A stretch of 9,474 nt of DNA from Desulfocapsa sp. Its GTDB lineage: Bacteria > Desulfobacterota > Desulfobulbia > Desulfobulbales > Desulfocapsaceae. Below, one piece after another: positions 1 through 5,872 of this stretch. How positions within the stretch are numbered: position 1 is the first letter of the stretch; every line of letters begins with the position of its first letter. Where the stretch lies: the NCBI GenBank assembly GCA_029942265.1, contig JAOZTO010000053.1:1-9474 (forward strand). Reading direction: 5' to 3'. The translations under genes were made by a program, and so were the position numbers. The notes beneath the pieces are model-generated. The model did no database searches. It was not told the origin of the DNA and saw only the letters and a program-made list of their open reading frames with translations.

Positions 1-746
1 TTGGTTTAGCTCTTGCGTGTGGCCTTATGCTTATGGCTATTCTTCAGGGTGGACCTCTTGGTATATTTATTAATATTCCATCGGGATTGATTGTTTTTGG
101 AGGAACCATTGGTGTTGCCTTGGTTCATTACCCGTTAAGCGATATTCTCGGTGCCTTTTCAATTGCCAAAAAAACACTCCTCAACAAGGATGAAGACCCT
201 TTTGGACTTATTGTCCAACTTATGGAATTTGCCAATAAGGCCAGAAAAGAGGGAATTCTTTCACTGCAGGGCATGATGGATGGGGTTGAAGATGATTTCT
301 TACTAAAAGCCATGCAGATGGCGGTTGATGGTCAGGAACCAGAAACGTTAAAATCAATGCTTACGACAGAGCTCGAATATCTTGCAGAGCGACACGATAA
401 GGGGCAAGATATTTTCACATCTCTTGCTGGATATGGCCCTGCCATGGGGATGGTAGGAACTTTGATCGGTCTTGTACAGATGCTTATGAACATGTCCGAC
501 CCTGATTCCATTGGCCCTGCCATGGCTGTTGCCTTACTCACAACTCTCTATGGAGCCGTTCTTGCAAATGTATTTTGCGCTCCAATGGCTGGAAAACTTA
601 AAAACAGATCTGCATCAGAAACTCTTATGAAAAACCTGATTATAGAGGGGATGCAATCTATTTTATCTGGAGAAAATCCACGAATAATGGAACAGAAGTT
701 ACATGCATTTATCGCACCAAAACTCAGAGAATCGACGTTTAAATAA
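1..746 (+). CDS. motA: Flagellar stator protein MotA (PomA-like), 5' partial
   Basis: MotA and MotB form the inner-membrane ion channel that drives flagellar rotation. The reading frame is open from base 3, the first codons read GLALACGLMLMAILQGG, and no stop lies before the window edge. By recalled alignment with Vibrio PomA about seven residues are missing, so the true start lies upstream and the internal ATG at 27 is not the start. Membrane segments are visible in the first 20 codons, around the SGLIVFGGT stretch, and in two late helices, GPAMGMVGTLIGL and GPAMAVALLTTLYG, which carry the conserved prolines of the family. The large cytoplasmic loop holds the ARKEGILSLQ motif that faces FliG. 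There the usual Glu (E. coli E98, PomA E96) is Gln, codon 267-269. PomA Asp31 aligns with Asn (72-74). The overall match to PomA is closer than to E. coli MotA. The stop lies 15 bp before motB, its partner. Family assignment is very secure. Confidence 0.96.
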   Translation, partial: GLALACGLMLMAILQGGPLGIFINIPSGLIVFGGTIGVALVHYPLSDILGAFSIAKKTLLNKDEDPFGLIVQLMEFANKARKEGILSLQGMMDGVEDDFLLKAMQMAVDGQEPETLKSMLTTELEYLAERHDKGQDIFTSLAGYGPAMGMVGTLIGLVQMLMNMSDPDSIGPAMAVALLTTLYGAVLANVFCAPMAGKLKNRSASETLMKNLIIEGMQSILSGENPRIMEQKLHAFIAPKLRESTFK

Positions 747-761
747 TCTGGTTATTAACTG

Positions 762-1550
762 ATGGCTGATGATGACAAACAAGCTGCTGTAGAAGAAACC
801 AAATGTCCAAAATGCGTCTGCGTTGCCGGTGCACCGGCATGGATGACAACTTTTGCGGATCTTGTCACCCTACTTTTGACTTTTTTCGTTCTCTTGCTCT
901 CCATGGCCAATATGGAAGAAGTTAAATTTGCTGAGGCATCGGCATCAATCAGGAATGCCTTTGGCGCTCATTCTCGCCCAGCTCCAAGTAAATTTTCAAT
1001 ACCTATTATCCCCTCTCCGCCAATATCTAAATTTGCCCCCATTCAAAATCAAATGGCTGCTAAAATATACAAACGTATTCAGTCACAAATTAAATCTGAT
1101 GCTATTCCAGATGATGTGGAACTTATTAAAAAAGAAGACGATACCATCATTTTACGCATTAACGATTCAATTCTATTTAAAAAGGGTTCATCTATCGTAT
1201 CACCAACAGCCTACCCAGTGCTCAGAAACCTCGCTGATATCATTCGCCCTCTACCCATGCGTCTGCGTATCGAGGGTCATACTGATTCCTCCCCTGTATC
1301 CAAACGCAAAATAAGTAACTGGAACCTTTCAATGGATCGCGCTGTTTCTATTATGAGGTTTTTCAAAAAAAGTGATCTTTTACCTCTTGATCGTATGTCA
1401 GCAAGCGGCTACGGTGCAGATCGTCCCATTGCCCCTAATAATAATGACATAAATATGGCAAAAAACAGACGGGTTGATTTTGTACTACGAACTAATAACT
1501 CCATAGGCCTTGGTGCCAAAAAATCCAAAGCTGGTGAAATTCCACTTTAA
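762..1550 (+). CDS. motB: Flagellar stator protein MotB (PomB-like)
   Basis: MotB couples ion flow to torque and anchors the stator to peptidoglycan. The 262-residue protein has a short cytoplasmic N-terminus with three cysteines (C15, C18, C20, a CxxCxC pattern). A single membrane helix follows at about residues 27-48, reading AWMTTFADLVTLLLTFFVL, with the essential ion-binding aspartate at D33. A plug/linker comes next, then an OmpA-like peptidoglycan-binding domain from about residue 125 to 245. That domain contains RIEGHTDSSP, NWNLSMDRA, SASGYGADRPI and KNRRVDFVL. The helix and the segment after it (EVKFAEASASIRNAFG) resemble sodium-type PomB more than E. coli MotB, so a sodium-driven motor is plausible but not proven. 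The ATG lies 15 bp after motA with no clear Shine-Dalgarno sequence, suggesting translation coupled to motA. Length is normal for the family. Confidence 0.96.
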   Translation: MADDDKQAAVEETKCPKCVCVAGAPAWMTTFADLVTLLLTFFVLLLSMANMEEVKFAEASASIRNAFGAHSRPAPSKFSIPIIPSPPISKFAPIQNQMAAKIYKRIQSQIKSDAIPDDVELIKKEDDTIILRINDSILFKKGSSIVSPTAYPVLRNLADIIRPLPMRLRIEGHTDSSPVSKRKISNWNLSMDRAVSIMRFFKKSDLLPLDRMSASGYGADRPIAPNNNDINMAKNRRVDFVLRTNNSIGLGAKKSKAGEIPL

Positions 1551-1570
1551 AGAAAGAAAAGGACTATAAA

Positions 1571-2089
1571 ATGGCTGACGACAAAAAAAAGAAAAACGAT
1601 ACCGATGAATCTACGGAAGAAGGTGGCGGAAAAAAGAAACTTATCATAATTATTGCTGCCGCCGTTGTTCTTTTACTCATTATTGGAGGTGCTGCTTTCT
1701 TTTTTCTTAAGCCCGATCCGGTCGAGGAGGAAGAAGTAGATCCTGGGCTCGATGTCCCTGTTCCTGTAATCAACCAGAGCAGTGAAATCGGCCCTATGGT
1801 AGAAATTACTGAGTTTATCGTGAACATTATCAGTGAAGATGAGCGACACTATGTTAAAGGATCGTTTACCATAGAGCTTAACAAAGAAGAGGTTCGCGAA
1901 GAAGCCAATAAACGAATGCCCCAGATCAGAGATGCTGTCTTATTACTTGTTGGGAACAAAACCTACGAAGAACTCCATGATCTCCAGGGGAAAAAACAGC
2001 TGAAAGCCGAACTGGTATCAAAGATTAACTCTTTTCTACAAAACGGAAAAGTTAAGGCCATTTATTTTACAGATTTTGTTGTTCAATAA
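1571..2089 (+). CDS. fliL: Flagellar basal body-associated protein FliL
   Basis: FliL is a single-pass inner-membrane protein that surrounds the stator and supports its function under load. The 172-residue protein has a very lysine- and acid-rich cytoplasmic N-terminus (about residues 4-23) and one hydrophobic helix at about 24-46. An acidic linker, VEEEEVDPG, comes next, followed by the periplasmic FliL domain. Characteristic features are the ITEFIVNI strand near the domain start, NKRMPQIRDAVLLLVGNKT in the middle and the FTDFVVQ ending. The start is supported by AAAAGGA at 1557-1563, seven bases before the ATG. It sits 20 bp after motB and 15 bp before fliM, the usual stator-to-switch transition. 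Confidence 0.95.
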   Translation: MADDKKKKNDTDESTEEGGGKKKLIIIIAAAVVLLLIIGGAAFFFLKPDPVEEEEVDPGLDVPVPVINQSSEIGPMVEITEFIVNIISEDERHYVKGSFTIELNKEEVREEANKRMPQIRDAVLLLVGNKTYEELHDLQGKKQLKAELVSKINSFLQNGKVKAIYFTDFVVQ

Positions 2090-2093
2090 TTCC

Positions 2094-2097
2094 AGGA
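2094..2097 (+). promoter_or_regulatory. Ribosome binding site for the GTG start of fliM
   Basis: AGGA sits seven bases before GTG 2105. It supports the non-ATG start, which is also required to include the CheY-binding peptide at the FliM N-terminus. Confidence 0.6.
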
Positions 2098-2104
2098 TAT
2101 CTCA

Positions 2105-3097
2105 GTGGAACCAATTTTAAATAAAGAGCAGATTGCCGAACTTCTCGAGGGAATAAAAAATGGCAAGGTTTCCACTGATCTTAAGGGTGACAGTTCATCC
2201 TTAGACTCAGTAAACGCTACCCCCGTTGATCTTTTTCGTATAGCAGGTTCATCTGACAAAAAACAGCGTATCCCCAATTTGGATATCATATTAGATGCAT
2301 TTGCAACCAATTACAGTATAACACTCACAAGTCAACTCCAACGAACTGTAACGTTAAAGCGTACCGGCATAGACTCTCATACGTTTCAGGAGTATCTGCT
2401 TTCACAAAAAGATGCGGGAGCAATTGGCGTTTTAAGTATGGATCCTCTTAAAAACGGGGCTCTCATGGTTATTAATTCTGAGCTCTGCTTTTCTCTTGTT
2501 GAGATTATGCTAGGCGCTTCCACTGAAATTGCGCCTCTACAACCTGACCGAAAGCCAACAACTATTGAACTGAATGTTCTTAAATCTGTTATGGTTCAAG
2601 CCTGTAAGGATATAGACAAAGCACTGGAACAGGTTATCGAAATTGAATCATCAATTGTAAAAGTTGAATCAAATTCTCGTCTTGTTTCCATTGCTGAAGC
2701 TGATGCAGATATACTTACGGGTACTTTTCAACTAACAATTGGTAATCTATCAGGTACTTTTGACATTGTTTTCCCTGTGGCTACCTTTGATCCGGTTCGC
2801 GAGGAATTCCGTGACTTGTTACGTGTAAAAACTGTGCGTCAATCAGGGTGGAAGGATGTTTTAATCAATGAAGTTGACAAAATGTCCACAACCGTCGTTG
2901 CCCAGTCTGGAATCATTACAGTGCCTGTCCGTCAAGCCATAAAACTCAAAAAAGGTGATATACTCAATATTGATTATGACCCCAACTCACCACTCAAAAT
3001 ATTAGTTGAAGGAAAACATAAATTTTTTGCCAATCCAGGTACTATTAATGGAATAAAAGCCATTCACCTGACAGGCGTTTACGAGCAAGGAGAATAG
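2105..3097 (+). CDS. fliM: Flagellar motor switch protein FliM (GTG start)
   Basis: FliM forms the C-ring with FliG and FliN and binds phospho-CheY to switch rotation. The 330-residue protein starts at GTG 2105, with AGGA at 2094-2097 upstream. This start places the CheY-P-binding peptide LNKEQIAELLEG at residues 5-16, exactly where FliM proteins carry it. The central CheC-like FliG-binding domain runs from about residue 50 to 240, with RTVTLKRTGIDSHTFQEYLL and the PLKNGALMVINSELCFSLVE segment. The C-terminal SpoA domain that contacts FliN occupies about residues 245-325 and includes TVVAQSGIITVPVRQAIKLK. The conserved Glu of the EI pair in the N-terminal peptide is Gln here (Q9). The stop is one base before the fliN start, so the two ring subunits are probably translationally coupled. 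Confidence 0.96.
   Translation: MEPILNKEQIAELLEGIKNGKVSTDLKGDSSSLDSVNATPVDLFRIAGSSDKKQRIPNLDIILDAFATNYSITLTSQLQRTVTLKRTGIDSHTFQEYLLSQKDAGAIGVLSMDPLKNGALMVINSELCFSLVEIMLGASTEIAPLQPDRKPTTIELNVLKSVMVQACKDIDKALEQVIEIESSIVKVESNSRLVSIAEADADILTGTFQLTIGNLSGTFDIVFPVATFDPVREEFRDLLRVKTVRQSGWKDVLINEVDKMSTTVVAQSGIITVPVRQAIKLKKGDILNIDYDPNSPLKILVEGKHKFFANPGTINGIKAIHLTGVYEQGE
3087..3092 (+). promoter_or_regulatory. Strong ribosome binding site for fliN
   Basis: AAGGAG inside the last codons of fliM lies six bases before the fliN ATG. It is the best Shine-Dalgarno match in the window. This fits the need for several FliN copies per FliM in the C-ring (known stoichiometry; the link to this site is inference). 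Confidence 0.7.
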
Positions 3098-3098
3098 A

Positions 3099-3500
3099 AT
3101 GGACAGTGACGATATACAGAATAATGCACGACCACAACCCGAAGAAATTAAAGAACTACTTGATGGTGATGACATGGATAGCTCTCCCATTGAGAATGCT
3201 GTCGCAAACCAGCCCCCAGCAACAAATTCAGCACCGGCTGATCGCGGTCTTGAATTTCTCTACGACGTTCCCTTGCAGATCTCAGTTGAGGTGGGACGTA
3301 GTAAAATTCTATTAAAAGACCTTTTAAAAATGGGCGAAGGGTATATTATTGAACTTGACAAACTTGCAGGCGACTCCCTTGATCTTTACGTCAATTCACG
3401 TCTCATAGCCAAAGGAGAAGCTGTTATGGTAGGCGACAAATTTGGAATACGTCTAACAGATATTGTGAGCGCGGTTGATCGTGTAGAGCAGTTGGGATAG
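3099..3500 (+). CDS. fliN: Flagellar motor switch protein FliN
   Basis: FliN forms the base of the C-ring and also docks the export ATPase complex through FliH. The 133-residue protein has an acidic, proline-rich N-terminal extension (about residues 1-50) and a C-terminal SpoA domain (about 51-123). The domain carries DVPLQISVEVGRSKILLKDL, then GYIIELDKLAGDSLDLYVN and RLIAKGEAVMVGDKFGIRL, which are diagnostic of FliN. The N-terminal extension includes PQPEEIKELLDGDD at residues 12-25. This resembles the CheY-binding peptide of FliM and FliY (EIDALLNGD type). The protein lacks the CheC-like central domain that would make it a FliY. Start and spacing are firm: one base after the fliM stop, with AAGGAG upstream. 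Confidence 0.95.
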   Translation: MDSDDIQNNARPQPEEIKELLDGDDMDSSPIENAVANQPPATNSAPADRGLEFLYDVPLQISVEVGRSKILLKDLLKMGEGYIIELDKLAGDSLDLYVNSRLIAKGEAVMVGDKFGIRLTDIVSAVDRVEQLG

Positions 3501-3509
3501 GTTACAATA

Positions 3510-3839
3510 ATGATTGAAAATACAGATCCCTCACTTTTTTCTGCAAGCCTGCGTATGTTCTGGGGTTTGCTTATCGTATCTGGGATTCTTCTAATCATCT
3601 ATGGGTTGTTGAGAAAACGACTCTCTTTTATCCAAACCAACAGTAACTCAGAGATTCAGATTAAGGAAATGCGCCATATCATGCAAAAAAAATCTCTCTG
3701 CCTTGTTGAAGTTAAAGGACAGACTTTTTTGCTGGGTGTTGGTACAGAAAATTTCACATTACTTGCCACCTTTCCAGAAAATAACCAGGCGGCTACCTTT
3801 CAGGAAAGCCTTACCAATGCTGAACAGAATGAAAAGTAA
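3510..3839 (+). CDS. fliO: Flagellar biosynthesis protein FliO
   Basis: FliO is a small membrane protein that helps assemble the FliPQR export gate. The 109-residue protein has one hydrophobic helix at about residues 16-34 (FWGLLIVSGILLIIYGLL) followed by a basic patch, RKR. A small cytoplasmic domain follows, with KKSLCLVEVKGQTFLLGVG at about 60-78. That is the conserved part of the family: a strand pattern of the SLxLVEVxGxxxLLG type. Sequence conservation in FliO is low, so the call rests on this pattern, on length and on its position between fliN and fliP. Only a weak AGG (3499-3501) precedes the ATG, nine bases after fliN. Confidence 0.88.
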   Translation: MIENTDPSLFSASLRMFWGLLIVSGILLIIYGLLRKRLSFIQTNSNSEIQIKEMRHIMQKKSLCLVEVKGQTFLLGVGTENFTLLATFPENNQAATFQESLTNAEQNEK

Positions 3840-3843
3840 TACA

Positions 3844-4611
3844 ATGAAGACTATTTTCAAATTCGTATGGCTGAACGCTTCTCTCTCAACCATTTGCTGG
3901 TTGCTGTTTTTCCCGTATTCTGTCTTTGCAATTGATGTCCCCACAATCAGCTTTGGTGTCGAAAGTGCCACTAACCCTGCCCAAGTATCCACTGGTTTAC
4001 AGGTACTGTTCCTCCTAACTATCCTGTCCATCGCCCCTGCTATTCTTTTAATGACCACTTGTTTTACCCGTATCGTCATTGTACTCGGTTTTGTGCGCCA
4101 GGCTATGGGAACTCAAAATATGCCGCCCACACAGGTAGTCATAGGTCTGTCTCTGTTTCTCACTTTTTTTATTATGGCTCCAACCATTAATAAGATCAAC
4201 GATGAGGCGCTGCAACCCTACCTAGCTGAAGAAATAAACCAGCAGGACGCATTAGACAAAGCTATTGAACCAATCCGAGACTTTATGTTTTCCCAGGTGA
4301 AAGAGTCTGAACTGTCCATGATGTCAGGTATTACCATGGACAACGAACCATATGACAAAAACGATATTCCAACCATGACCCTCATCCCTGCATTTATGTT
4401 GTCGGAATTAAAGCGTGCTTTTCAAATGGGATTTATGATATACGTCCCTTTTTTGGTTATTGATATGATTGTGGCTTCCATTCTTATGTCAATGGGTATG
4501 ATGATGTTGCCACCGGTTATTATTTCCATGCCCTTTAAACTACTTCTCTTTGTACTTGTTGATGGTTGGGCATTAATTGTTGGTTCTCTAATAAAAAGCT
4601 TTCAAGGTTGA
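3844..4611 (+). CDS. fliP: Flagellar type III export gate protein FliP
   Basis: FliP is the main subunit of the FliP5Q4R1 export gate. From ATG 3844 the protein has 255 residues and begins with a cleavable signal peptide, as known for FliP. It has a basic n-region, a hydrophobic core at about residues 14-23 and a likely cut after VFA at residue 29. The mature part shows LSIAPAILLMTTCFTR (about 61-76), VLGFVRQAMGTQNMPPTQV, PAFMLSELKRAFQMGF and MLPPVIISMPFKLLLFVL, all diagnostic. An in-frame ATG at 3829 would add MKSNT and overlap fliO by 11 bp. Neither start has a strong Shine-Dalgarno sequence. I prefer 3844 because it gives a compact signal peptide n-region. The frame stays open further upstream, but that part overlaps fliO and is not FliP. 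Confidence 0.95.
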   Translation: MKTIFKFVWLNASLSTICWLLFFPYSVFAIDVPTISFGVESATNPAQVSTGLQVLFLLTILSIAPAILLMTTCFTRIVIVLGFVRQAMGTQNMPPTQVVIGLSLFLTFFIMAPTINKINDEALQPYLAEEINQQDALDKAIEPIRDFMFSQVKESELSMMSGITMDNEPYDKNDIPTMTLIPAFMLSELKRAFQMGFMIYVPFLVIDMIVASILMSMGMMMLPPVIISMPFKLLLFVLVDGWALIVGSLIKSFQG

Positions 4612-4612
4612 T

Positions 4613-4876
4613 ATGAGTGATGAATTTGTTGTAGATCTATGCAGACGTGCCGTTCAGATCACATTAATGATGGCAGGCCCCATGCTTTTGGCTGGGATGA
4701 TCGTTGGTCTTATCGTCTCTATTTTCCAGGCAACTACCCAGATTAATGAACAAACGTTGACTTTTATCCCTAAAATTGTCGCAGTATTTGTGACTCTCCT
4801 CATCATGACACCTTGGATGATACACAACATGATTCTTTTTGCAGGATCAATATTTACCTCTATTTCCACATTTTAA
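4613..4876 (+). CDS. fliQ: Flagellar type III export gate protein FliQ
   Basis: FliQ packs around FliP and FliR in the export gate. The 87-residue protein is the standard length, with two membrane helices at about residues 14-37 and 52-76. Between them lies the conserved SIFQATTQINEQTLTFIPK segment. It starts one base after the fliP stop, with AAGG at 4604-4607. Its TAA stop is in the same reading frame as fliR, with only six bases (CTCTTT) between the stop and the fliR GTG. Confidence 0.96.
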   Translation: MSDEFVVDLCRRAVQITLMMAGPMLLAGMIVGLIVSIFQATTQINEQTLTFIPKIVAVFVTLLIMTPWMIHNMILFAGSIFTSISTF

Positions 4877-4882
4877 CTCTTT

Positions 4883-5662
4883 GTGGATCTTCAACTCATT
4901 CCCATAAACGAATTTCAGATTTTTCTTATCTGCTTAGCTCGTGTTGCCGGATTTGTTGCAGCGGTACCTGTTCTTCTAGCTAATCAAACTCCTACCCAAG
5001 TTAAAGCTGGGATCGCCGTTATGATTGCTCTGGTTCTTTTTCCTGTCATGGAGCCATCGATCCCAGAAATTGCCTTTACCCCTGGTTCGTTCCTTCTGCT
5101 TATGATCTCAGAGGTCTTGCTTGGTAGTGCCATAGCACTTATCGCACGAATGATCTTCACGGCTGTTGAATTTGGTGGAACTGTTATCGGCTACCAGATG
5201 GGTTTTGCTGCTGCAAATGTTTTTGATCCACAAAACGAACGTCAACTTTCACTAATATCTCAATTTCAGAATGTTTTTGCCATTCTTATTTTCCTGGCAA
5301 TCGATGGACACCATGTCTTCTTTATTGTTGCTGCTGAGTCTTATACCGTACTTCCACCGGGTATTTTTAATATTTCTGGTGGAGCTATTCCCTACATTCT
5401 GCAATTATCTTCCAAAATATTTTCCCTTGGAATTCAATTTAGTGCGCCAATTCTTGCGGTACTTTTGCTATCTGGATTAATTCTTGGTATTCTTGCTCGG
5501 GTTTTTCCTCAATTAAATGTATTTTTACTCTCTTTCCCGATCAATATTGGCATCTCATTTGTAGTCATTGGTTTGACACTTCCTCTGGTAACCATCCTAT
5601 TAAGACGAGAATTTGACAGTTTAGCAGAGCGTTTTTTTACCCTTATGCGCCTTTTGAACTAG
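4883..5662 (+). CDS. fliR: Flagellar type III export gate protein FliR (GTG start)
   Basis: FliR is the single-copy subunit that closes the FliPQ ring of the export gate. The 259-residue, highly hydrophobic protein starts at GTG 4883. This is the only plausible start: the frame is closed upstream by the fliQ stop, and the N-terminus (NEFQIFLICLARVAGF, then PVLLANQTPTQVKAG) matches the family. Other recognisable parts are EVLLGSAIALIARMIFTAVE, the GTVIGYQMGFAAANVFDPQ loop and PQLNVFLLSFPINIGIS near the end. No Shine-Dalgarno sequence is visible before the GTG, so re-initiation after fliQ is likely. It is the last gene before the 210-bp gap. Confidence 0.95.
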   Translation: MDLQLIPINEFQIFLICLARVAGFVAAVPVLLANQTPTQVKAGIAVMIALVLFPVMEPSIPEIAFTPGSFLLLMISEVLLGSAIALIARMIFTAVEFGGTVIGYQMGFAAANVFDPQNERQLSLISQFQNVFAILIFLAIDGHHVFFIVAAESYTVLPPGIFNISGGAIPYILQLSSKIFSLGIQFSAPILAVLLLSGLILGILARVFPQLNVFLLSFPINIGISFVVIGLTLPLVTILLRREFDSLAERFFTLMRLLN

Positions 5663-5703
5663 GAAATTGTTCAAAAACCACATCTCTCTTCATTCTGAGG
5701 TTC

Positions 5704-5711
5704 AGTTAAAC
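5704..5711 (+). repeat. Left 8-bp direct repeat (target-site duplication)
   Basis: AGTTAAAC here is repeated exactly at 5795-5802, immediately outside the two ends of the inverted-repeat element. Perfect flanking direct repeats of 8 bp are the expected scar of transposition. The match extends to CAGTTAAAC only because the element itself ends in C. Confidence 0.75.
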
Positions 5712-5794
5712 GTAAGCGCTCCATGAACACCACCCTGAAACACTTACAGGGACAGGAGTTTGATAAAGCAAGGTGCGGTTAATTGGACGCTTAC
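5712..5794. mobile_element. 83-bp MITE-like element with IS66-type ends
   Basis: The element begins GTAAGCGCTCC and ends GGACGCTTAC. Its arms of about 23 bases are imperfect inverted repeats: the left arm aligns with the reverse complement of the right arm at about 19 positions with two one-base gaps. It carries no reading frame that could be a transposase. The interior has a small hairpin, CCCTG (5733-5737) with CAGGG (5747-5751), with a 9-base loop. A perfect 8-bp direct repeat flanks it. Ends starting 5'-GTAA and 8-bp duplications are features of the IS66 family (known), so I infer a non-autonomous derivative mobilised by an IS66-type transposase located elsewhere. A REP-like sequence or an attC-like site are alternatives; the exact direct repeat favours transposition. 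Confidence 0.7.
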
Positions 5795-5810
5795 AGTTAA
5801 ACAATATATT
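5783..5810 (+). promoter_or_regulatory. Possible sigma-70-type promoter at the element's right end
   Basis: TTGGAC (5783-5788) and TATATT (5805-5810) are 16 bases apart and point toward flhB. The -10 is five of six to consensus, but the -35 matches only in TTG. The -35 lies within the terminal repeat and the -10 in flanking DNA, so the pair would be a hybrid promoter made by the insertion. In AT-rich DNA such pairs occur by chance, and no transcription evidence exists here. I saw no convincing sigma-54 or sigma-28 site in the gap. Confidence 0.25.
5795..5802 (+). repeat. Right 8-bp direct repeat (target-site duplication)
   Basis: This is the second exact copy of AGTTAAAC, directly after the terminal CGCTTAC of the inverted-repeat element. 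Removing the element and one copy would restore a 119-bp fliR-flhB spacer. Confidence 0.75.
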
Positions 5811-5872
5811 TTCACAGGTATTGGTAACTGTTTTGGACTACCCGAAAATCAACATTAATCTGAGTACTAATT

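Noticed and set aside
27..29. ATG at 27 as the start of MotA
   Set aside because: The frame is open to base 3, and the upstream codons encode the first membrane helix in register with PomA, so the gene starts outside the window.
128..541. Minus-strand open frames across motA
   Set aside because: They lie antisense to a clearly recognised gene, have no domain features and look like shadows of motA codon use.
928..1314. Plus-strand frame inside motB
   Set aside because: It is out of frame within motB, whose OmpA-like domain is intact across the same bases.
1564..1827. Minus-strand frame rich in Ser and Phe opposite fliL
   Set aside because: Its composition is the mirror of the lysine/glutamate-rich fliL N-terminus; there is no recognisable protein.
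3703..3843. Extended FliP start well upstream of 3829/3844
   Set aside because: This part overlaps fliO in another frame, has no family similarity and would bury the signal peptide. Only the ATGs at 3829 and 3844 are reasonable.
5663..5703. Rho-independent terminator after fliR
   Set aside because: No GC-rich hairpin followed by a T run is present. The only hairpin in the gap is the transposon-like palindrome, which lacks a T tract.
5818..5840. Sigma-54 promoter before flhB
   Set aside because: TTGGTAACTGTTTTGGA looks faintly similar, but the required GG/GC pair with correct spacing is absent.
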